The notes beneath the pieces were generated by a model. That model saw only the letters and a list, made by a program, of their open reading frames with translations, searched no databases and had not been told where the DNA came from. Positions 1-5,574 of a stretch of 6,105 bases of DNA are shown piece after piece. Source of the DNA: Cyclobacteriaceae bacterium (GTDB lineage Bacteria > Bacteroidota > Bacteroidia > Cytophagales > Cyclobacteriaceae); NCBI GenBank assembly GCA_029880385.1, contig JAOUOM010000136.1:1-6105 (forward strand), read 5' to 3'. Positions within the stretch are counted from its first letter, which is position 1; every line of letters starts with the position of its first letter. The translations under genes and the position numbers were made by a program.

Positions 1-862
1 GGCACTTATGGATTCAGACATTCAAGTCTCCACTACTGAAAATCTTGGTTCTACATTTTATTTTGAAATTACCCTCCCAATTGGAAAGGGGGTGAGTCAT
101 CAGATTAAGAAGGAGGCCATTAAGGAGTTGTCTTCCGGATTGAGGGTTTTGGTAGCAGAGGACAATGAGGGAAATCGCGTGCTGATTGAAAGTCTATTTA
201 AAAAATGGGAAATCCACCTGGTCTTTGCTTTCAATGGAGAGGAAGCCGTAGAAAAAATAGTGTCGCAGGATTTTGACATGGTCTTTATGGACTTGCAGAT
301 GCCTGTATTGGATGGTTACGAGGCAACCCGAAAAATCCGGGAAATTGAAGGGGAATATTTCAAAAAGGTTCCGATCATCGCACTTACAGCATCTGTTTTG
401 TCAAATGTGCTTGAAAAAACTAAGGATGTTGGCATGAATGGCTATGTGCCAAAACCGTTTAATCCGGAAAACCTGAAAAAAACCATCGCTACGTATACAA
501 GTGGCTCTTTTACGGTTGAAAAAAATGAGCAGGAAGAGGCACCGAATCCGTTTCCCTATATTTCAAGCCTGATCGGAGGGGACAAGGAGGCACTTCATGA
601 AATTGTAAAAGCTTCATTAGAATCGATTGAAAAAGCAATACAGGGTCTGAAAAAGGGCATCGGGGATGAGGATATTGTCCAGATTAGGCAGGAATTGCAT
701 GTATTACGGCCAAATCTTCATAACTTGGAACTCAACAACCTGATCAGTAACCTACCGTCAATAACGGAATGGACGAAAGGGAATGGGCAAATATTAGGGG
801 AACTGGCCGAAAGGGTTGAAAGTGAAATATCGTCAAACCGATTTAAAAAATATAGAATATGA
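1..862 (+). CDS. Hybrid sensor histidine kinase, C-terminal part (ATPase end, receiver, Hpt-like); 5' truncated
   Basis: This is the 3' end of a hybrid sensor kinase gene whose start lies left of the window. The frame is already open at base 2 (Ala-Leu precede the Met at base 8), and the first residues match the end of a HATPase_c domain, with the G2-box-like GSTFYFEITLP. Numbering from the Met at base 8: a receiver domain spans about 45-165, with acidic residues E51/D52, phosphoacceptor D95 in FMDLQMP, T127 in IALTA and K149 in PKP. An Hpt-like helical tail (about 183-275) follows, with candidate phospho-His H231 in HVLRPNLHNLEL, the Pro-containing form of the HxLKG motif that I recall from Bacteroidota hybrid kinases. 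Expected role: autophosphorylation on the missing His, transfer to D95, then H231, then a separate receiver. The next gene overlaps it by 4 bases (ATGA) and encodes such a receiver. The input signal cannot be seen. The receiver call is firm; the Hpt activity is inferred. Confidence 0.93.
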   Translation, partial: ALMDSDIQVSTTENLGSTFYFEITLPIGKGVSHQIKKEAIKELSSGLRVLVAEDNEGNRVLIESLFKKWEIHLVFAFNGEEAVEKIVSQDFDMVFMDLQMPVLDGYEATRKIREIEGEYFKKVPIIALTASVLSNVLEKTKDVGMNGYVPKPFNPENLKKTIATYTSGSFTVEKNEQEEAPNPFPYISSLIGGDKEALHEIVKASLESIEKAIQGLKKGIGDEDIVQIRQELHVLRPNLHNLELNNLISNLPSITEWTKGNGQILGELAERVESEISSNRFKKYRI

Positions 863-1227
863 GCAAATTCAAGTGCATCATCATCGAAGATGATCCTGCA
901 TTCCAGACCATTCTTAAGTCTTTGATTGGTAAAATTCCCGAATTGGAAATCCTGGATGTTTTCGATAATTCTGTGGATGCAGCATTATTCATCACCAGAA
1001 AAAAGCCCGATCTGTTGTTTTTGGATGTCGAAATAAATGGACTCAGTGGACTTGAAGTACTGGATACCCTGGAAATCAAACCAAAGACCATTGTGATTTC
1101 TTCTGACAAAAAATATCAGGATGAAGCTTCTGAAATGGAAGTGGATGCCTTTATGAGCAAGCCCATTCAGGGCTTTGATTACTTTAGGAAAAATGTATAT
1201 GATGTTTTAGGAATCAATCCAGCTTAA
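859..1227 (+). CDS. Stand-alone (CheY-like) response regulator receiver
   Basis: A 122-residue protein made of a single receiver domain and nothing else. The visible signature is complete: acidic pocket E10/D11/D12, phosphoacceptor D56 in LLFLDVEINGLSG, S81/S82 at the end of beta-4 and K101 in SKP. With no output domain, it must act by protein contact or as a phosphate shuttle or sink. The start ATG at 859 overlaps the stop of the hybrid kinase (ATGA), which implies translational coupling and a stoichiometric partnership; it is the obvious acceptor for the kinase's Hpt-like domain. The sequence style (LDVEINGLSGLEVLDTL) resembles LytTR-type receivers, but the LytTR DNA-binding domain is absent: the stop is TAA at 1225-1227, and the facing gene begins its 3' end there. 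No frameshift is apparent; the domain ends naturally after its last helix. Its downstream target is unknown. Confidence 0.93.
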   Translation: MSKFKCIIIEDDPAFQTILKSLIGKIPELEILDVFDNSVDAALFITRKKPDLLFLDVEINGLSGLEVLDTLEIKPKTIVISSDKKYQDEASEMEVDAFMSKPIQGFDYFRKNVYDVLGINPA

Positions 1228-1979
1228 ACCAAACCAAGTTCAACCGCATTCCGAATCATTTCATTACTGTTTTCAACAGACATTTTCTTCATGATGTTTT
1301 GTCTGTGATTGTTTATCGTATGGGGGCTTAAAAACAATTTTTCTGCAATGTTTTTATTACTGTTACCACCGACAATTAGTGTCAGAATTTCAATTTCCCT
1401 TTCGGATAAGACACATTCGTTGTTTGGATAAATCTTGTAAAACAAATCCGTTTGTCCATTGGATGTTCGGTGGATAATCCGAGTAGATAAACAGGGTTTT
1501 TGAGGGGGCATAGTAAGAGGAGTCGTCCTCCCTGCAATCAATTGTGGCTGATTATTGCGGTCAATTTCCAGATATTGAATTTCATGTTGTGCCCAGTAAT
1601 ATTTCCCATCAGCACCAATGATCCGGCATGACATCTGTATCGTGAATTTGTAAATATCTTCACGCAGATGTCCTTCTCTTATTTTTATTACATCTTGTAA
1701 AAAACATTGCGAAAGGGTTTTTTGGTCATTCGGATGGAGTAACGCATATATACATTCAAAATCCGCATTCAAATAATCATTACCGGACCGACCAGTCATA
1801 AAAGTAAAGCCGTCACTCAGGTATTCAAAAGAAAAGTTACTTAGATTCAATATCCAGCTTGCTGCAAGACCAGACTCCCATTGCTGGGCTTTCCATTTGG
1901 TAATGTGATACTCGATTTTTTTTGATTCGACCGGCAATGCCATGGACTGGGATGCCAGAAAATCCGAAAGATTAATCAT
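1224..1979 (-). CDS. PAS domain-containing LuxR-family transcriptional regulator
   Basis: A 251-residue cytoplasmic regulator. Residues about 40-150 look like a PAS_3-type sensor fold, with FEYLSDGFTFMTG, the LHPND turn and GADGKYYWAQHEI near the end of the fold. Residues about 190-251 form a LuxR/GerE helix-turn-helix, with LSEREIEIL, the GGNSNKNIAEKLFLSPHTINNH core and recognition helix about 218-233. There is no receiver domain or signal peptide, so control is probably by a small ligand or partner sensed by the PAS domain. The start at 1979 gives a plausible N-terminus; Met13 is an alternative, and neither has a clear ribosome site. The gene is transcribed away from the copper cassette and shares a roughly 196-base divergent upstream region with it, so it could regulate that cassette, although no sequence feature proves this. 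Its 3' end meets the receiver gene tail to tail with overlapping stop codons. Confidence 0.93.
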   Translation of the reverse strand: MINLSDFLASQSMALPVESKKIEYHITKWKAQQWESGLAASWILNLSNFSFEYLSDGFTFMTGRSGNDYLNADFECIYALLHPNDQKTLSQCFLQDVIKIREGHLREDIYKFTIQMSCRIIGADGKYYWAQHEIQYLEIDRNNQPQLIAGRTTPLTMPPQKPCLSTRIIHRTSNGQTDLFYKIYPNNECVLSEREIEILTLIVGGNSNKNIAEKLFLSPHTINNHRQNIMKKMSVENSNEMIRNAVELGLV

Positions 1980-2160
1980 GAATAAGCGAGAAGATTGGTG
2001 TTTCTGTTTTACTGGAATAAATAGGCTTTCGAAAGTTTTGGTAACCCATAGAAGTATAAAATAAATTCAATTAATACTACAAATAGTCTTATAATCCAAT
2101 TCCGATCGAAATGTACTTGAAACATGATTGAAGTCATACCCTGCCTGGTTTCTTTCCCTA
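1980..2160. other. Divergent intergenic region between PAS-LuxR regulator and copper cassette
   Basis: AT-rich spacer with no convincing gene. It holds a perfect 10-base palindrome at 2026-2035, a near-perfect 12-base palindrome at 2100-2111 and, just beyond its right edge, a promoter -7 box at 2161-2168. On the minus strand I found no good TAnnTTTG match for the regulator gene, so its promoter is not assigned. Confidence 0.5.
2026..2035. promoter_or_regulatory. Perfect palindrome CTTTCGAAAG, possible operator
   Basis: CTTTCGAAAG is a perfect 10-base inverted repeat with no loop, located 46 bases upstream of the PAS-LuxR start codon on the minus strand. The position suits autoregulation by a dimeric DNA-binding protein, but a single 10-base palindrome can arise by chance. 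Confidence 0.25.
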
Positions 2161-2168
2161 TACTTTTG
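2161..2168 (+). promoter_or_regulatory. Bacteroidota-type -7 promoter box (TACTTTTG)
   Basis: TACTTTTG matches the Bacteroidota housekeeping sigma -7 consensus TAnnTTTG exactly and is followed by CG, a context common in this phylum. No TTG/TTTG element lies at the expected 19-23 base distance upstream; the nearest TTG, at 2128-2130, is 30 bases away. Transcription should start near 2173-2176, practically at the ATG at 2176. This both supports a promoter for the copper cassette and argues against the longer frame beginning at the TTG at 2128, which would lie upstream of the transcript. Confidence 0.55.
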
Positions 2169-2175
2169 CGTTGTC

Positions 2176-2538
2176 ATGCATAAAGTCCTGTCTATTTTTG
2201 TTTTGATGAGCTTTTTTATCCATTTGTTTTACACATCTGGCTATCTGCTTGATTATTATGTGAACACGGATTTTTATCTTGAAAACTGTGAGAATAAGGA
2301 TCGCCCTGAGCTTCATTGTGATGGTCAATGTGTGCTTGCTCAAAAAATGAAGGGTGCCTTGCCGGCTCCTGATGAGCATGCTGTGGTTTCCGTACCCCAA
2401 AACGTTGAATTTGTACAGCCTGTTTTTTGTTTCATCCCCGTTTCGGGTCCGCAATCGGTCGATCACATTTTTAGATGGGGGAGCATGTACGAATTTTTAT
2501 TGGCAACCTCACTTTTTCGACCTCCTTCCATTGGTTAA
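2176..2538 (+). CDS. Small membrane-anchored protein with C-x9-C-x3-C motif, first gene of copper cassette
   Basis: A 120-residue protein with no established name. Residues about 4-26 form a hydrophobic N-terminal helix (VLSIFVLMSFFIHLF), acting as an uncleaved anchor or signal sequence, so the rest should face the periplasm. Then comes a Cys motif, NCENKDRPELHCDGQCVLAQKM, that is C38-x9-C48-x3-C52 with H47 adjacent, followed by a Pro-rich, low-complexity middle and a C-terminus ending in SLFRPPSIG. From memory, short Bacteroidota proteins with the same N-x-P-x-C-x-G-x-C-x-L-x-K style motif and a terminal F-x-PP occur beside metal-related TonB receptors, but I cannot name a family. The thiols plus the neighbours suggest Cu(I) binding or a redox role. 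I chose ATG 2176 because an in-frame TTG start at 2128 would lie upstream of the promoter box at 2161-2168; Met11 (2206) is a further alternative. The next gene starts 61 bases downstream. Confidence 0.75.
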   Translation: MHKVLSIFVLMSFFIHLFYTSGYLLDYYVNTDFYLENCENKDRPELHCDGQCVLAQKMKGALPAPDEHAVVSVPQNVEFVQPVFCFIPVSGPQSVDHIFRWGSMYEFLLATSLFRPPSIG

Positions 2539-2556
2539 TAATACGACAGTCACTAT

Positions 2557-2579
2557 TTATTAATCCGTTATTATTAATC
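2557..2579 (+). repeat. Direct repeat TTATTAATC x2
   Basis: The 9-mer TTATTAATC occurs at 2557-2565 and again at 2571-2579, 14 bases start to start, in the AT-rich 61-base gap before the lipoprotein gene. It could be a regulator binding site or simply AT-rich low complexity. There is no stem plus T-tract here that would make a terminator, so the three cassette genes may be co-transcribed. Confidence 0.3.
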
Positions 2580-2599
2580 ATAATCTTATTTAATTTCGT

Positions 2600-3385
2600 A
2601 TGAAATCATTACGTTGGGCCTATGCGCTAGTGGGAGTAGCCTGCCTGGGGGTTTCCTGTACAGAACAGGAAGCACCAAAGCCATTATTTGAAACAGAATT
2701 ATCCGAAATCACATCTGCAACAGATGGAGCCACCACCATCACCCTGTATGCTGACGAACCTTTTTTCGTAGGGTTTAACCAGGTAACGGCAAAAATTGAA
2801 AATGCAAATGGGGAATTATTGAGTGGGGAAGCTTTGGTCACGCCTTTAATGGACATGATGACCATGCGCCATGCCTGTCCGATGGAATTCCCTAATGGAT
2901 TTCAGTTTGTTGACGGGAGGTTCGAATTTAATGCGGTGTTTGTGATGCCTTCGGGAGATATGGGCAACTGGTCATTGACGTTTGCCGTGAATGGGGACAC
3001 ACTTGCCGTTCCGGTTACCGTTGTACAGCCCGCCAGAGCCCGCCTGGCCTCATTTGTGAGTACTCAGGATCAGACGAGTAAATATTTTGTAGCATTGATT
3101 GATCCCGGGGCTCCACAGGTAGGTGAAAATGTCATGGAAATAGGCGTATTCAAAAAGCAAACCATGATGGACTGGCCGGCTGTAGAAGACCTCACCATCG
3201 CCATGCAACCCTGGATGCCGTCCATGGACCATGGATCGCCTAACAATGTCGACCCTGTCCATCAGGCCGCCGGACATTATTTGGGCAAAGTAAATTTCAC
3301 AATGACGGGAGAATGGCAACTCAGGTTGTCCATCAGTGAATCCGGTCTTTTGATCGGGGAACCTCTATTTGATATCATTTTGTAG
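2600..3385 (+). CDS. Lipoprotein with two tandem YtkA/FixH-like domains and Met/His clusters, probable copper-binding partner of the receptor
   Basis: A 261-residue lipoprotein. The signal peptide runs to a lipobox-like LGVSC with lipid-bearing C20; C15 is a weaker alternative. The mature N-terminus is acidic (TEQE). Two similar beta-rich halves follow, about 30-145 and 148-261. Each has an opening strand set, a Met/His-rich strand-loop, a glycine turn and a closing GxW core. Half one carries MDMMTMRHACPM (M84, M86, M87, M89, H91, C93, M95) and closes with MPSGDMGNWSL. Half two carries MQPWMPSMDHGS (M202, M206, M209, H211), then H221 and H226, and closes with FTMTGEWQL. The MPSMDHG plus GEWxL pattern is that of the YtkA/FixH-like family, often linked to copper or cytochrome oxidase genes. 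The Met/His clusters suit Cu(I) binding. The receptor gene begins 11 bases after the stop, so the two are almost certainly co-expressed. Copper binding is inferred from motifs and context. Confidence 0.85.
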   Translation: MKSLRWAYALVGVACLGVSCTEQEAPKPLFETELSEITSATDGATTITLYADEPFFVGFNQVTAKIENANGELLSGEALVTPLMDMMTMRHACPMEFPNGFQFVDGRFEFNAVFVMPSGDMGNWSLTFAVNGDTLAVPVTVVQPARARLASFVSTQDQTSKYFVALIDPGAPQVGENVMEIGVFKKQTMMDWPAVEDLTIAMQPWMPSMDHGSPNNVDPVHQAAGHYLGKVNFTMTGEWQLRLSISESGLLIGEPLFDIIL

Positions 3386-3396
3386 ATAGGTTGTTT

Positions 3397-5427
3397 ATGA
3401 AACCGGGTTTTTTATTTTTCGGGTTCATGTGTTGTGCTTTTGGTTTAGCTGCCCAGCAGATAAGCTACGAAGCATGGCTGGATTCGGTCGAGCGTGAAAA
3501 CTTTATTGCCAGGGAAATTTTGCTTGACGAGCTCCTCTTTCATCAAAAGGGAAGCGGCATTACGCCAGGTGCCAATGGCAGTCAGGCTTCACCTACCGAC
3601 CAATTCCTTCATGGACTATCGGGGATGCACATGATGCGGCGGGGAAGTTTTGCCAATGAACCCGTCCTTCGTGGGCTAAATTCCGACCGATACATCATCA
3701 GTGTGGATGGGATGCGCATTTTTGGCGCATGCACGGATAAAATGGACCCGGTTTCTTCTTATATAGAGACCAATAATTTACGTTCGATGGATGTAGGGTT
3801 TGGGGCAGAAGACAGCAATCAGGGAATAAGTACCGGAGGCAATGTGAATTTCAAATTGAAAAAACCTGTATTCAATGCCGACCAGCCGGTTATGGCTTCG
3901 TTGGGGGGCAGGTTTTCATCTGTTTCAGGAGGGTTTGACCAATTAGCGGATATCAATTATAGCCAGGGGAAATTGGCTTTTCGCGCGAGTGGTGTACATC
4001 GTAAAGCCGGAAATTATACCGATGGAAACCGACAGGAAGTGCGGTTTTCACAATATGAAAAAGTAAACTATGCAGTTTCCCTGGCCTATCGTATCGGCAA
4101 GGACCAAATGCTAATGGTTGATTTTCTGGGCGATCATGCATGGGATGTGGGTTACCCGGCCTTGCCCATGGATGTGGCCTATGCAAAGGCAAACGTAGTG
4201 GGGCTTACCTACATATTGCCGGAATTTGGAAAGCTCACAAATTCGGAGGTCAAAGTGTATCACAATTTCATCGATCATGCCATGGACGATACCAGGCGTG
4301 ATTCCGTAGCTATGCACATGGACATGCCCGGACAGACACGCACTTCAGGGGCATATTTGAGTGCTCAGATAGCTGCAGGTAAAGGATCAATCAGGATGAA
4401 AAGTGATGTGTTTACTAATTTTTCACATGCGGAAATGACCATGTATGCCAATGAGCCCGGAGGCGCACCCATGTACATGTTGACATGGCCGGATGTGCAG
4501 CGACAGGTAGGGGGAACCGGATTGGAATACACGCAGGAAGGTAAAAATGGTTCAGTGAGGGTGGGTATGAGAGGTGAGTATTCCGGCACTAAAATTAAAA
4601 GTGATGCAGGGGAACGACAGTTGAGTGTATTTGGCAAAACTGGATTGCAAAACCGGGCAAGGTGGCTGGGCAGTTTCCATGCTTCTTATGACAGGAAAGC
4701 ATCTGAATCCAGTATTTTGATCTTCAAAGCAGCGTATGGTGAACGGCTGCCCAGTGTATCCGAACAGTTTGGTTATTACCTTTTCAACCGTATGGACGGC
4801 TATGACTACCTTGGGGATCCGGATTTAAAAAAAGAAAAAAACCTACACCTGGAGGCGGCATATCGCACAGATAACGGAGCAATTCGATGGAAGGGGGCCG
4901 CCTTTTTCTATTATTTCAACGACTACATCATGGGAAGATATCATCCCGAATGGCAGGCCATGACCCCTGGGGCACGGGGGATTAAGATGTATGAAAACAC
5001 ACCCACTGCGCTAATGACAGGTGGTGAAATGGACTTTGACATGGACCTTACTCAAAATGCCGTGCTCTTTGTTGCAGCAAAATACGTTTTTGGTCAAGAT
5101 TACTCCGGCATGCCTTTGCCGCAAATGCCTCCGTTGAAACTAAATGTAGCATTGGATATGTCTATCGCGGGTATACAGGTGCTACCCGAGTGGGAAGGTG
5201 CTACTGCCCAACGAAGGATTAGCAGCAGGTTCAATGAACCCGTTACGCCATCTTATCAGGTCGTTAACATACGGCTGTCCCGAACGTTCCGGAAGGATCC
5301 CCTGCGCTATACATTTTCTACGGGTGTTGAAAATGTAACACAAACAGTCTATCGTGAACATATCGACATATCGGACATCTTGAGGCCAGGCCGAAATTTT
5401 TACCTGACAGTCAATATAAAATGGTAA
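3397..5427 (+). CDS. TonB-dependent outer-membrane copper receptor (OprC/NosA-like)
   Basis: A 676-residue outer-membrane receptor that should import copper using TonB energy. It has a cleavable signal peptide (MKPGFLFFGF... ending LAA before QQ), a plug domain (about 60-160) with EPVLRGLNSDR, SVDGMRI and a TGGNVNFKLKKP end, and a beta-barrel to the C-terminal W of NFYLTVNIKW, the usual aromatic barrel terminus. Within the plug, FGACTDKMDP holds C112-x3-M116; in the barrel, NFIDHAMDD holds H294-x-M296. In Pseudomonas OprC the copper ligands are C143, M147, H323 and M325, so both motifs and the spacing (182 versus 180) agree. The protein is Met-rich (about 32 Met), including MHMM at 77-80 and MHMDM at 306-310. 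It has no CarboxypepD-like N-terminal extension. I chose ATG 3397 over the in-frame TTG at 3391, which would only add Met-Phe. GATAGG, 6 bases upstream, is a weak ribosome site at best. It follows the lipoprotein gene by 11 bases. Ionic copper is the most likely cargo; a copper chelate is not excluded. Confidence 0.94.
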   Translation: MKPGFLFFGFMCCAFGLAAQQISYEAWLDSVERENFIAREILLDELLFHQKGSGITPGANGSQASPTDQFLHGLSGMHMMRRGSFANEPVLRGLNSDRYIISVDGMRIFGACTDKMDPVSSYIETNNLRSMDVGFGAEDSNQGISTGGNVNFKLKKPVFNADQPVMASLGGRFSSVSGGFDQLADINYSQGKLAFRASGVHRKAGNYTDGNRQEVRFSQYEKVNYAVSLAYRIGKDQMLMVDFLGDHAWDVGYPALPMDVAYAKANVVGLTYILPEFGKLTNSEVKVYHNFIDHAMDDTRRDSVAMHMDMPGQTRTSGAYLSAQIAAGKGSIRMKSDVFTNFSHAEMTMYANEPGGAPMYMLTWPDVQRQVGGTGLEYTQEGKNGSVRVGMRGEYSGTKIKSDAGERQLSVFGKTGLQNRARWLGSFHASYDRKASESSILIFKAAYGERLPSVSEQFGYYLFNRMDGYDYLGDPDLKKEKNLHLEAAYRTDNGAIRWKGAAFFYYFNDYIMGRYHPEWQAMTPGARGIKMYENTPTALMTGGEMDFDMDLTQNAVLFVAAKYVFGQDYSGMPLPQMPPLKLNVALDMSIAGIQVLPEWEGATAQRRISSRFNEPVTPSYQVVNIRLSRTFRKDPLRYTFSTGVENVTQTVYREHIDISDILRPGRNFYLTVNIKW

Positions 5428-5508
5428 ATGCAGCTTTTGGGCAATCCGATTGGGGAGTGGATACTCCAGTCTCGTGAACCGGGTGCCAAAAAGGAAATAC
5501 CCCGAAGG

Positions 5509-5543
5509 TTTTGCAACAGATTCCGCGAAAATTTTTACCTTCA
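5509..5543 (+). promoter_or_regulatory. Candidate promoter for the glutamine amidotransferase gene
   Basis: TTTTG at 5509-5513 resembles the Bacteroidota -33 element. TACCTTCA at 5536-5543 matches TAnnTTTG except in its last two bases. The 22-base spacing is within the range seen in the phylum, and transcription would start around 5548-5552, roughly 25 bases before the ATG at 5575. The 147-base spacer from 5428 holds nothing else convincing; a 5-pair stem at 5454-5467 has no T-tract. Confidence 0.35.
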
Positions 5544-5574
5544 TACCCTTCATTCTTTTTGATTCAACCTCACG

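Noticed and set aside
8..10. ATG at base 8 as the true start of the first gene
   Set aside because: The preceding codons are in frame and the first residues are the middle of an ATPase domain end, so the gene clearly starts outside the window.
2128..2175. TTG start giving a 16-residue longer small Cys protein
   Set aside because: The promoter -7 box at 2161-2168 lies inside this extension, and the added residues do not improve the N-terminal hydrophobic signal.
2354..2563. Short plus-strand open frame overlapping the end of the small Cys protein gene
   Set aside because: It is an out-of-frame shadow of that gene with no motif or ribosome site.
2591..2598. TAATTTCG as a -7 promoter box for the lipoprotein gene
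   Set aside because: It has one mismatch and ends 1 base before the ATG, so transcription would begin inside the coding region, losing the signal peptide start.
3391..3396. TTG start for the receptor
   Set aside because: The ATG two codons later gives a normal signal peptide; the extension adds only Met-Phe.
5454..5467. Hairpin GGAGT-GGAT-ACTCC as a terminator for the copper cassette
   Set aside because: The stem is only 5 pairs and no T-tract follows.
5428..5562. 44-codon open frame directly after the receptor stop
   Set aside because: No recognisable domain or ribosome site, and the composition reads like spacer; too short to support on its own.
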